A DNA stretch of 64,000 nt from Prochlorococcus sp. AG-418-G23. GTDB lineage: Bacteria; Cyanobacteriota; Cyanobacteriia; PCC-6307; Cyanobiaceae. A program made the translations under genes and the position numbers. The notes beneath the pieces were generated by a model. It ran no database searches. It worked only from the letters and a program-made list of their open reading frames with translations, and was not told where the DNA came from. The DNA is taken from NCBI GenBank assembly GCA_003214195.1, contig QCLY01000001.1, positions 1 to 64,000 on the forward strand. Reading direction: 5' to 3'. This document shows, piece after piece, positions 38,264 to 47,295 of this stretch; positions within the stretch are counted from its first letter, which is position 1, and every line of letters begins with the position of its first letter.

Positions 38264-38740
38264 TTAAGAACGTGAAAAATAAAGAATGAGTGAAGGCTTA
38301 TAAATAAAAAAACCTATCATTGCAGGAAAAATATCCAAAGATCCTAGCTTGCTCGCAAAAATAAAGAGGCAAACTGGAACTAATAGTTGCAATTTTGATA
38401 CACCTGATGATTCTTTACCAAGTTTTCCAATACTTTTGGCAAGCAAACGTAGATAAAAAATGCCGGCGATTGCACCTATAAAAATACTAAAACCAAAAGT
38501 AAATCCTAGAAAAATTGCAGTTATTGATGCTAATAAAATAGAAACAATAAAAGTAATTCCAAAAATTGTTAATTGCAATTTTGTGTATTCATCATTTTGA
38601 GAAAGCAAATTATCTATTTGATTGGCAATGCCAGATTTACTTTCTTTGATGATCGAATTATTCAGGGATTGAGGAAATTGAACATTCTCATTAGAAGGAT
38701 GCTCAAGTTTTTTTCTATTTGAGTCCACTGATGTGAACAT
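38264..38740 (-). CDS. atp1: Atp1-like assembly protein heading the ATP synthase operon
   Basis: Membrane protein at the position of atpI/atp1 (often called subunit i), thought to assist c-ring assembly. The first 60 residues are polar. Four hydrophobic segments occupy about 57-75, 78-97, 120-138 and 140-155 (LTIFGITFIVSILLASITAI, FLGFTFGFSIFIGAIAGIFY). Sequence similarity in this family is low; the call rests on topology and being the first gene of the atp operon. Confidence 0.7.
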   Translation of the reverse strand: MFTSVDSNRKKLEHPSNENVQFPQSLNNSIIKESKSGIANQIDNLLSQNDEYTKLQLTIFGITFIVSILLASITAIFLGFTFGFSIFIGAIAGIFYLRLLAKSIGKLGKESSGVSKLQLLVPVCLFIFASKLGSLDIFPAMIGFFIYKPSLILYFSRS

Positions 38741-39007
38741 AGTTTAGAAACCCTCTCTAAATGGATGAAGTAAGTATATAAACTCACGGAATCTATCACG
38801 GAGAGGTACCTTTTAGCTAGTTTTTTTCTATAAAAAATTAATTCTTAAGATTTTAGATGAAGCTCATAGACCATTTATTGGTTTATTCTTCAAAGATATA
38901 TTTTATGAAAAGTTATCTTTTTTAATTAATTTACACTTTAAAACGTTAATAAAAGACTTGGCAAAATATCAATTAAACGTCTCAATAGTAAATATACAAA
39001 TAGACTA

Positions 39008-40243
39008 TTGGAGATTTGGGAAGAAAAAATAAAATATAAAAGGATTTCTAAAAGAAAAAAAAACCTTAGTTCTAATTACAAAAAAAGTAAAAGCGATTTA
39101 GAAGAATCTATACTTCCTTTACCTTGGACGATATGGCCGTTTGAAGCAAAAATTCTAATATTAATTATTGGAATTTGGTCAATATTAGGAATATGCATTC
39201 TTGGATCATCAAGTTGGTGGATTGCTAGTAGGCAGATGGGGAATTGGGCTTACTTTTTAAAAAAACAAATTATTTGGACAATTCCGAGTATTGGTCTATT
39301 TTATTTTGTTATTAACACCAACATTAGAAATCTTTTAAAATTTTCAAGAATAATATTTTATATCTTATTCTTTTTGATTTTCTTAACAAATATAAGTGGA
39401 ATAACAGTCAATGGATCTTCAAGATGGCTAGTTCTAGGAAATTTAAGTCTACAACCATCTGAATTAATTAAACCTTTTTTGATTCTTGAGACTTCTAACC
39501 TCTTTGCACATTGGAATCTTGTGAATAATGAAAGGAAATTAATTTCTATATTTTCTTTTGGTTTATTAATTTTGTTAATACTTAAACAGCCTAATTTAAG
39601 TACTGCTTCATTAACTGGAATTTTTGTTTGGATTATGGGTTTATGTGGAGGCGTCAAACTTAGTTCTCTATGTTCATTTGCCGGAATTGGATTTACTACT
39701 GGATGTTTTAGCATCCTCAGCAATGAATATCAAAAACTTAGAGTTACTTCATTTATAAATCCTTGGAAAGATGCACAAGAGAGTGGATTTCAATTGGTTC
39801 AAAGTTTATTAGCAATAGGTTCAGGTGGTATTTTCGGAGAAGGGTTTGGACTATCTATACAAAAATTACAGTATTTACCTTTTATGTATACAGATTTTAT
39901 CTTTGCCATTTTTGCAGAAGAATTTGGTTTGCTAGGCTGCACTTTATTTTTGGGACTTTTAGCAGTTTTCTCCTACATAAGCCTAGAAATCTCTCTGAAA
40001 TGCAGGAATAATTATACAAAATTAGTTGCTATCGGATGTGGCGTATTGTTGACAGGTCAATCAATAATGCATATTGCTGTAGCAACTGGTTCAATGCCTA
40101 CTACAGGCTTACCACTTCCTTTTATTAGTTATGGTGGAAATTCATTAATCGCATCTTTTTTTATAGCAGGAATGTTGCTGAGATGTTCATTAGAATCAAC
40201 AGGATTGATAGGTATGATTAGTACACGAAAGACAATTAATTAG
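39008..40243 (+). CDS. ftsW: FtsW/RodA-family peptidoglycan polymerase (cell division)
   Basis: SEDS glycosyltransferase that polymerises septal peptidoglycan with a class-b PBP. About ten membrane helices from residue 45 onward. Diagnostic motifs: NGSSRWLVLGNLSLQPSELI, GFQLVQSLLAIGSGGIFGEG and LPFISYGGNS. The N-terminal 40 residues are Lys/Ser-rich and cytoplasmic. The only upstream start in frame is TTG 39008, though a later ATG (for instance near 39135) cannot be excluded. ccdA follows 82 bp downstream. Confidence 0.93.
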   Translation: MEIWEEKIKYKRISKRKKNLSSNYKKSKSDLEESILPLPWTIWPFEAKILILIIGIWSILGICILGSSSWWIASRQMGNWAYFLKKQIIWTIPSIGLFYFVINTNIRNLLKFSRIIFYILFFLIFLTNISGITVNGSSRWLVLGNLSLQPSELIKPFLILETSNLFAHWNLVNNERKLISIFSFGLLILLILKQPNLSTASLTGIFVWIMGLCGGVKLSSLCSFAGIGFTTGCFSILSNEYQKLRVTSFINPWKDAQESGFQLVQSLLAIGSGGIFGEGFGLSIQKLQYLPFMYTDFIFAIFAEEFGLLGCTLFLGLLAVFSYISLEISLKCRNNYTKLVAIGCGVLLTGQSIMHIAVATGSMPTTGLPLPFISYGGNSLIASFFIAGMLLRCSLESTGLIGMISTRKTIN

Positions 40244-40325
40244 GTAGAATTTAGGAGATTAAATTTGAGCCATCGAATCATTTAACTTAGTTATTTCAGA
40301 ATTATCTCAAAAGGGTAATCTGCTT

Positions 40326-40982
40326 ATGCAAAATGGTCTCGATAGTCCTGGTCCATTTACTATATTTTTGGTTTTCAGCGCAGGGCTTTTAACAAGTCTT
40401 GGGCCATGCTCATTATCATTACTGCCAGTGACAATTGCTTATATAGGAGGTACAGAGAAAAATAAATTCAAACTTATTAGTTTTGCAGGAGGAGTAGTTT
40501 TTTCGCTTGTTGCATTGGGGGCTGCTAGTGGATTCCTGGGTAAAATATATGGGCAAATTCCATCATACTACACTTCATTTGTTGCCCTAATAGCAATAAT
40601 GATGGGTTTAAATTTATTAGGAATTCTAAAGTTTCAGTTTCCGAATGGACCTGATCTAAAAATAGTAGAGGACAAAATACCATCCCTAATAGAGCCTTTT
40701 ACAATAGGAACTACTTTTGGACTAGCTTCTTCACCTTGCATTACTCCAGTTTTAGCGACTCTTCTAGCTTGGGTATCGCAAGCAAAAAACCCGATAATCT
40801 CAATTGTTTTTTTATTTTTCTTTGGAATAGGACAAGTCACTCCATTAATTATTGCCGGAGCCACAGCAGAAAACTTAAAGAAATTTTTAGAGCTTAGAAA
40901 ATTTAGTCAAATAATTCCCACCTTAAGTGGGATATTTTTAGTAGCTCTTGGATTATTAAATTTATTTTCAAATTGGATTTAA
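40326..40982 (+). CDS. ccdA: Cytochrome c biogenesis protein CcdA
   Basis: Membrane thiol-disulfide carrier delivering electrons to the lumen for apocytochrome c reduction. 218 residues, six membrane helices. The two redox-active cysteines are in SLGPCSLSLLP (helix 1) and ASSPCITPVLATLLAW (helix 4). ccs1 begins at the next base after its stop, so the two system II cytochrome c assembly factors are co-expressed. Confidence 0.92.
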   Translation: MQNGLDSPGPFTIFLVFSAGLLTSLGPCSLSLLPVTIAYIGGTEKNKFKLISFAGGVVFSLVALGAASGFLGKIYGQIPSYYTSFVALIAIMMGLNLLGILKFQFPNGPDLKIVEDKIPSLIEPFTIGTTFGLASSPCITPVLATLLAWVSQAKNPIISIVFLFFFGIGQVTPLIIAGATAENLKKFLELRKFSQIIPTLSGIFLVALGLLNLFSNWI

Positions 40983-42269
40983 ATGATTATTTTTAAGAAT
41001 CTAATTTTAAAAATATCAAGTTTAAGATTCTCAATATCACTGATAATCTTCATAGCTATTGCTAGTGGCATAGGTACTTTTATACCGCAAGGTAGTAATA
41101 ATAAATTCTATATTGATAATTTCGATAGTGCTCCCATTTTTGGATTTTTAGATGGAGAAAAAGTCTTAAAACTTCAATTGGATCATATATATACAAGTTT
41201 TTGGTTTATATTTACATTAATTCTTCTTTGCATTTCCCTAGCAGCTTGTAGTTTCAGGAGGCAAATCCCTTCATTAAAAGCTTCTTTAAAATGGGTTGAA
41301 TACAAGAGCGAAAAAAAATTTAGCAAACTACAGTTATCTTCAAGTCACCCAATCAATCAAGATGGAGACGTTTTATCAATAGTTGATTTATTACTTAAAA
41401 AAAGAGGATGGAAAACGTACAAATTTAAAAGTCATATTTCTGCAAGAAGGGGTTTAATTGGCAAAATTGGACCTTTAGTTGTACATATTGGATTAATAGT
41501 TTTACTTATAGGTTCAGCATATGGAAGTTTTACAAGTCAATCAAAAGAACAATATTTACTGCCTGGAGAAAGTTTGGATCTTGTTAATGAGAGCACAAAC
41601 TCAAAAGCCAATGTAAGATTAGTCAATTTTGCTATAGAACGAGAAAGTGATGGTATACCCAAACAGTTTATTTCAAAGTTAAATTTTTCTTCTGAAGATC
41701 TAAATTTAAATGAAATAAAAACCGCCAAAGTAAATCACCCAATAAGGTTTAAAGGTTTAACTATTTATCAAGCCGATTGGGCAATATCAAATGTTGTTTT
41801 AGAAATAGATAATATCCTTTATCAATTACAATTAAAAGAGATTCCCGAAATTGGCAATCAAGTTTGGGGAGTTTTAGTTGAATTAGGATCAGAGACTAAA
41901 AAAAATTTCCTCCTAACAATAGATAATGAAAATGGTCCACTAAAAATTGCCAATACAGAAAATTTTTCCGGGTATAATCTTTATACCAATGACAATCCTA
42001 TAGAAATCAACTCTTCAAAATTATCTTTGAAAAAAATAATACCTAGCAGTGGATTAATAATTAAAAATGATCCGTCTATACCGTTTATTTACTTTTCTTT
42101 TATTTTAATAATTTTTGGAACAATAATAAGTCTTATACCAACAAACCAATTATGGATTCTTGTAAATAATGAATCACAAAAGCTATTCATTGGAGGTCTT
42201 AGCAATAAAAATCTAGTTGGTTTTAAAAAAGAATTTTTTAAATTATCAGAAGAAATAAAAAATTTTTAA
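40983..42269 (+). CDS. ccs1: Cytochrome c biogenesis protein Ccs1 (ResB family)
   Basis: System II cytochrome c synthase partner, working with CcsA to transport haem and attach it to lumenal apocytochromes (for example cytochrome f). Helices at about 14-33, 77-95 and 160-180, then a large lumenal domain (about 185-365) and a last helix at about 362-383. The segment [20 protein letters not shown] and [20 protein letters not shown] are typical of ResB/Ccs1. The stop overlaps that of queF by 4 bp. Confidence 0.93.
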   Translation: MIIFKNLILKISSLRFSISLIIFIAIASGIGTFIPQGSNNKFYIDNFDSAPIFGFLDGEKVLKLQLDHIYTSFWFIFTLILLCISLAACSFRRQIPSLKASLKWVEYKSEKKFSKLQLSSSHPINQDGDVLSIVDLLLKKRGWKTYKFKSHISARRGLIGKIGPLVVHIGLIVLLIGSAYGSFTSQSKEQYLLPGESLDLVNESTNSKANVRLVNFAIERESDGIPKQFISKLNFSSEDLNLNEIKTAKVNHPIRFKGLTIYQADWAISNVVLEIDNILYQLQLKEIPEIGNQVWGVLVELGSETKKNFLLTIDNENGPLKIANTENFSGYNLYTNDNPIEINSSKLSLKKIIPSSGLIIKNDPSIPFIYFSFILIIFGTIISLIPTNQLWILVNNESQKLFIGGLSNKNLVGFKKEFFKLSEEIKNF

Positions 42270-42676
42270 TTTTTTTTCTGTCCGTTAAAAATATCTAACT
42301 GCATAGAAACATTTCCTCTCGGGTTAAATGCAGCATTTAGATGTATCCAGTGAGGCGAGCCTTCATTCACTAAATCATCCATAATTCTGTTAACAACTTC
42401 CTCATGTGAAATCTTTATATCTCTAAAATTATTAATATAAAGCTTTAAAGATTTCAACTCATAAACTTTCAAATTAGGTTGATAAATAATATTTAGCTTT
42501 GCAAAATCTGGATAACCAGAAAAAGGGCACTTACATGTAAATTCAGGTAACTGGATAGAAATTTCATAAATTCTTTTCTTATTTGGGTTCTCGAAACAAA
42601 TTATTTTTGATTCTTCAATAATTCTCTCACCATAAAGTGGTCTTTGCGTCGAATCATCTAATTTAGCTGTACTCAT
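42266..42676 (-). CDS. queF: NADPH-dependent preQ0 reductase QueF
   Basis: Reduces 7-cyano-7-deazaguanine to preQ1 in queuosine synthesis. It is the unimodular 136-residue form. The catalytic cysteine C50 and proton-donor D57 are in CPFSGYPDF, and the NADPH-binding motif [14 protein letters not shown] follows. The convergent 4-bp overlap with ccs1 is typical of this compact genome. Confidence 0.95.
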   Translation of the reverse strand: MSTAKLDDSTQRPLYGERIIEESKIICFENPNKKRIYEISIQLPEFTCKCPFSGYPDFAKLNIIYQPNLKVYELKSLKLYINNFRDIKISHEEVVNRIMDDLVNEGSPHWIHLNAAFNPRGNVSMQLDIFNGQKKN

Positions 42677-42788
42677 TTTTAGTAGAACTTATTTACTAAA
42701 CCTATATAAAAAGATCGAAATCTGCAAAAATCTCAACAAGCTTAAGTATTACAATTGAATAAGCCAAAAGCTGTTAAATCTTATTTTT

Positions 42789-42802
42789 GTATCAACTGTA
42801 AC
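42789..42802 (+). promoter_or_regulatory. ntcA box: Possible NtcA-binding site upstream of the glnB operon
   Basis: GTA-N8-AAC (GTATCAACTGTAAC) is one base from the NtcA consensus GTA-N8-TAC. It lies 53 bp upstream of the 81-aa gene and about 24 bp upstream of a TTATAT -10-like element, matching the usual NtcA-activated layout. NtcA control of glnB is known in other cyanobacteria. The imperfect half-site keeps this tentative. Confidence 0.4.
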
Positions 42803-42854
42803 ATTCATAATATCGGTTAAAAGGGTTATATGGGTTTAATTCAATGAAAAATTA

Positions 42855-43100
42855 ATGGACATCTGTTTGATAACTATTGATAACGATTTAAATAAATCCC
42901 TTCAACCAAAAAGCGCGATTGGAATGTTATGGCTTCAAACACACTTTGAGAATGATCAGTGGGAAGCATTATCAAATAGTACAGTAATAATTTCTGAAGA
43001 AAATTCCCAATTATTAATTGAAGACGCTACTAGCGCAGGACTTGATATTAAATGTTTTTCTGATATTTCAATCTTGGATGTTTTCCCAAAAAACAATTAA
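42855..43100 (+). CDS. Hypothetical protein (81 aa) upstream of glnB
   Basis: Small alpha/beta protein: MDICLITIDNDLNKSLQPKS, AIGMLWLQTHFENDQWEALS, and TVIISEENSQLLIEDATSAGLD. No membrane segment, no catalytic motif. It ends 24 bp before glnB on the same strand, so it is probably transcribed with PII and might belong to nitrogen regulation, which is only contextual. Confidence 0.7.
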   Translation: MDICLITIDNDLNKSLQPKSAIGMLWLQTHFENDQWEALSNSTVIISEENSQLLIEDATSAGLDIKCFSDISILDVFPKNN

Positions 43101-43463
<363 letters not shown>

Positions 43464-43464
43464 T

Positions 43465-44277
43465 TCAAAGAGTTTCTTTTACTAGATTTTGTATATATTC
43501 ACTATTAATCCTTTTATTTGATTTATTTCCCAATGTCATCCAAGCTAGATATTCATGATTTCCAGCAGGGCCAATTAGCGGAGAAGCTATCAAATTCTTT
43601 ATATTCCATTGGAAATTCTTAGCAGCGTAAATAACAGACTCTATAGCCTCAGAATGGAATTTAGGATTACGAACAACGCCTCCTTTACTGACTTTTTCTT
43701 TGCCCACCTCAAATTGGGGTTTAATTAAAAATATTCCCTCAATACAATCACCTTCTAATAAATTACTAATTGATTTAAAAACTAACTTCAATGAAATAAA
43801 AGACAAATCAGCAACCACAAAATTTGGCAATTCATTACTTCTAGATAAAAGATCATTAGGTTTTAAATTTCGAATATTAGTTCGTTCAAAAAGTATGACT
43901 TTTGGGTTATTTCTAATCTTCCATGCAGTTTGTCCATAACCAACATCTATCCCAAAAACTAACTTTGCTCCTTGTTGCAATAGGCAATCAGTAAATCCAC
44001 CAGTAGAGATTCCTGCGTCAATACATATTTTGTCTTTTACTTTAATTTCAAGTTTTTTAAATGCCTCCAATAATTTTTCACCGCCCCTTGATACAAACAT
44101 AGGTGCGGAATCAATAAAAAATTCAGATCCAATTAATACTTGTTGTCCAGGTTTATCCAATACTTTTCCATTAATATCTCTAACCTTGCCCGCAAGAATT
44201 AAACCTTGGGCTTTTTGACGAGTTTCACATAAACCTTTATTTAGAAGATAAAGGTCTAATCTACTTTTTTTAATCAT
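43465..44277 (-). CDS. tlyA: TlyA-family rRNA 2'-O-methyltransferase (S4 + FtsJ)
   Basis: Often annotated as hemolysin A, but the family methylates rRNA cytidines. An N-terminal S4 RNA-binding domain (RLDLYLLNKGLCETRQKAQG) is followed by the FtsJ methyltransferase fold with the SAM motif CIDAGISTGGFTDCLLQQGA and DLSFISLKL. 270 residues is standard. It converges on glnB with a 1-bp gap. Confidence 0.93.
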   Translation of the reverse strand: MIKKSRLDLYLLNKGLCETRQKAQGLILAGKVRDINGKVLDKPGQQVLIGSEFFIDSAPMFVSRGGEKLLEAFKKLEIKVKDKICIDAGISTGGFTDCLLQQGAKLVFGIDVGYGQTAWKIRNNPKVILFERTNIRNLKPNDLLSRSNELPNFVVADLSFISLKLVFKSISNLLEGDCIEGIFLIKPQFEVGKEKVSKGGVVRNPKFHSEAIESVIYAAKNFQWNIKNLIASPLIGPAGNHEYLAWMTLGNKSNKRINSEYIQNLVKETL

Positions 44278-44555
44278 CTATTAATCAAAAAAAAGAATGA
44301 ATAATGAACTTCTATAAGATTAAGATCCAGATTCTTTAATATACTCCAATCTTAAATAAGAACTAAAAAATTACCCATTATTACCGAAAGGAATAAATGC
44401 AACCATTTTTATATTTAAGCTTTATTTTTAGCTAGATAAATGTTACATAAGAAAATAATAATCAGACAAATATGTTCAATGACAAGTACATCTTTAAGGA
44501 ATAGGGCAATAATTCGATTTTGTTATAAAGTTTAAATTGATAATAAATAAAAATT

Positions 44556-45851
44556 GTGATCGAGCGTTACACTTTACCCGAAATGGGGAAAATCTGGACT
44601 GAAAGCGCAAAATTCCAGAGTTGGCTTAAGGTTGAAATCGCTGCATGTGAAGCAAATTTTTCGCTCGGGAAAATTCCTGCAAATGCTATGAAAGATATTC
44701 GTTCAAATGCAAAGTTTGATGAATCTAGAATTATAGAAATTGAGAAAGAAGTTAAACATGATGTCATAGCATTTCTTACAAGTGTTAATGAATTTGTAGG
44801 AGATTCTGGAAGATACATACATGTTGGTATGACCAGTAGTGATGTACTTGATACTGGCTTATCTCTTCAGTTAAAAGCCTCTTGCGAATTGTTATTAGAA
44901 GAAATTGAGAAATTAGAAAATGAAGTCAGATTATTAGCAAGGAAGCATAAAAATACATTAATGATTGGCAGATCCCATGCAATCCATGGAGAGCCAATTT
45001 CCTTCGGTTTTAAACTTGCTGGATGGTTAGCAGAAATAATAAGGAACAAAAAAAGATTGTTAACACTGAGAGAATCTGTAGCAATTGGACAAATAAGTGG
45101 TGCAATGGGAACTTACGCTAATACTAATCCGAAAGTAGAACAAATAACATGTGATTTACTCGGCTTAAAACCTGATACAGCAAGTACGCAGGTTATATCG
45201 AGAGACAGACATGCTGAGTATGTGCAAACTATTGCACTAGTAGGCGCTTCTTTAGATAGATTTGCAACTGAAATAAGAAATTTACAAAGAACTGATGTTT
45301 TAGAAGTTGAGGAAGGCTTTACAAAAGGGCAAAAAGGAAGTTCTGCCATGCCTCATAAAAGAAATCCCATTCGAAGTGAAAGAGTAAGCGGGTTGGCAAG
45401 AATTTTGAGGAGTTACGTCTTAACAGCACTGGAAAATGTTCCACTTTGGCACGAAAGAGATATAAGCCATAGTTCAAATGAACGTATCATGTTACCTGAC
45501 GTATCAATCTGTTTGCATTTTATGCTCAGGGAAATGAAAGATATAGTAAGCAATTTGGAAGTTTATCCAAAAAATATGCTCAAAAATTTAAATATATATG
45601 GTGGTGTAATCTTTAGTCAGAAAGTTTTACTTTTGCTTGTAGAGAAGGGCTTGACTAGAGAAAAAGCTTATAGCTTGGTGCAAAAAAATGCTCATCAGGC
45701 CTGGAATACTCAGAATGGGAATTTCAAACAAAATATAGAAAGAGATAATGAAATAATGGATTTTATTAATCAAAGTGACTTAGAAGAATGTTTTAATCCT
45801 TCAATTCATCTCAATAATTTAGGTGTAATATGGGAGAAGTTAGGTATCTAG
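44556..45851 (+). CDS. purB: Adenylosuccinate lyase
   Basis: Catalyses two fumarate-releasing steps in purine synthesis (SAICAR to AICAR, adenylosuccinate to AMP). 431 residues, all-helical. The superfamily signature KGSSAMPHKRNPIRSE is present, as are VGMTSSDVLDT and GRSHAIHGEPISFG. The start is GTG 44556, giving MIERYTLPEMGKIW, the conserved N-terminus. fumC, from the same superfamily and also linked to fumarate, follows 48 bp downstream. Confidence 0.96.
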   Translation: MIERYTLPEMGKIWTESAKFQSWLKVEIAACEANFSLGKIPANAMKDIRSNAKFDESRIIEIEKEVKHDVIAFLTSVNEFVGDSGRYIHVGMTSSDVLDTGLSLQLKASCELLLEEIEKLENEVRLLARKHKNTLMIGRSHAIHGEPISFGFKLAGWLAEIIRNKKRLLTLRESVAIGQISGAMGTYANTNPKVEQITCDLLGLKPDTASTQVISRDRHAEYVQTIALVGASLDRFATEIRNLQRTDVLEVEEGFTKGQKGSSAMPHKRNPIRSERVSGLARILRSYVLTALENVPLWHERDISHSSNERIMLPDVSICLHFMLREMKDIVSNLEVYPKNMLKNLNIYGGVIFSQKVLLLLVEKGLTREKAYSLVQKNAHQAWNTQNGNFKQNIERDNEIMDFINQSDLEECFNPSIHLNNLGVIWEKLGI

Positions 45852-45899
45852 TATTACTGAAAACCTTATCTAAGTTAAACCAGTGTTTTCAGAGGAATA

Positions 45900-47285
45900 A
45901 TGACAAAAAACTTTAGGATTGAAAAAGACAGTATGGGAACAATAGAGGTTCCCATGGAAGCTTTGTGGGGTGCTCAAACACAAAGATCGATAATAAATTT
46001 TTCTATTGGAGAAGAATTAATTCCAATTGAGTTAATTTATTCACTCACCCTCATAAAAAAAGCTGCTTCAATTGCAAATTTCAATTTAGGTTTATTAGAT
46101 AAAAGGAAAAAAGATTTGATTGTAGAGGCATGTACGGAAATACTTAATGGGCTTCACGATTCACAGTTTCCCTTAAAGGTTTGGCAAACAGGTAGTGGCA
46201 CGCAAACGAATATGAATGTTAATGAGGTTATTTCAAATATTGCTGCTTTAAAGACTAATTCAGAGCTTGGCAGTCATAAACCAATTCATCCGAATGATGA
46301 TGTAAATAAATCTCAGTCAACTAATGACACTTTTCCTGCGGCTATTCAAATATCTGTCGTTAATGAAATAATCAAAAATTTAGTTCCAACGATCAGAGAA
46401 CTGACTAAGATCCTCGATAAAAAAAGTGAAGAATGGAAAGACCTTATAAAGATAGGAAGAACCCATTTTCAAGATGCAGTTCCCCTTACTTTTGGGCAAG
46501 AAATATCAGGATGGTCAGAGCAACTTAAAGATGCTGAGAATGCAATTATCATGAGTCTGAATGAATTGTATTTCTTACCTCTTGGAGGAACTGCAGTTGG
46601 TACAGGGATTAATTGTCCAAAAGGATTTTGTGAAGAGTCTATTAAATCAATTTCCAAAGATACTAATTTAATCTTCTATAAATCAAAAAATAATTTTTCT
46701 ATCATGGCCTCGCATGACCGTCTAGCTCAAGTAATGAGTCAGATAAAAATATTAGCAGGTGCTTTATTTAAAATTTCAAATGATATAAAAATTCTATCTT
46801 CTGGTCCAAGATCAGGAATATATGAACTAATTATTCCTCAAAATGAACCTGGAAGTTCTATCATGCCGGGCAAAGTGAACCCAACTCAATGTGAAGCCTT
46901 ATCAATGGTTTGCACACAGATAATGGGTCTTGAATATGCAGTTTCAATGGCAAATTCTAGCGGCACTTTACAGATGAATGAATATAAGCCTCTAATTGGA
47001 TTTAATATTCTCACAAGTTTAAAATTACTTAAAAATGTAATAGAAAACTTCAGAATAAAATTAGTGGATGAGATGGAACCTAATCAAAAGAAAATGAAGT
47101 TAAATTTAGAAAATTCACTAATGTTGGTTACAGCCATAGTGCCAAAAGTTGGTTATGAAAAAGCAGCTGAAATTGCAAACCTTGCCTTCAAAGAATCATT
47201 AAATTTAAAAGAGGCAACACTTAAATTAGGTTATTTAAACGAAGATGAATTTGATAAAGCAATGAATATCAATTCAATGATTTGA
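45900..47285 (+). CDS. fumC: Class II fumarate hydratase
   Basis: Iron-free fumarase converting fumarate to malate. 461 residues. Signature GSSIMPGKVNPTQCEALS; also SGTQTNMNVNEVI and IGRTHFQDAVPLTFGQE, which carry the A-site residues. It lies directly behind purB, whose product releases fumarate, a metabolically sensible pairing. It converges on the helicase gene with a 10-bp gap. Confidence 0.97.
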   Translation: MTKNFRIEKDSMGTIEVPMEALWGAQTQRSIINFSIGEELIPIELIYSLTLIKKAASIANFNLGLLDKRKKDLIVEACTEILNGLHDSQFPLKVWQTGSGTQTNMNVNEVISNIAALKTNSELGSHKPIHPNDDVNKSQSTNDTFPAAIQISVVNEIIKNLVPTIRELTKILDKKSEEWKDLIKIGRTHFQDAVPLTFGQEISGWSEQLKDAENAIIMSLNELYFLPLGGTAVGTGINCPKGFCEESIKSISKDTNLIFYKSKNNFSIMASHDRLAQVMSQIKILAGALFKISNDIKILSSGPRSGIYELIIPQNEPGSSIMPGKVNPTQCEALSMVCTQIMGLEYAVSMANSSGTLQMNEYKPLIGFNILTSLKLLKNVIENFRIKLVDEMEPNQKKMKLNLENSLMLVTAIVPKVGYEKAAEIANLAFKESLNLKEATLKLGYLNEDEFDKAMNINSMI

Positions 47286-47295
47286 TTAAAAAAAT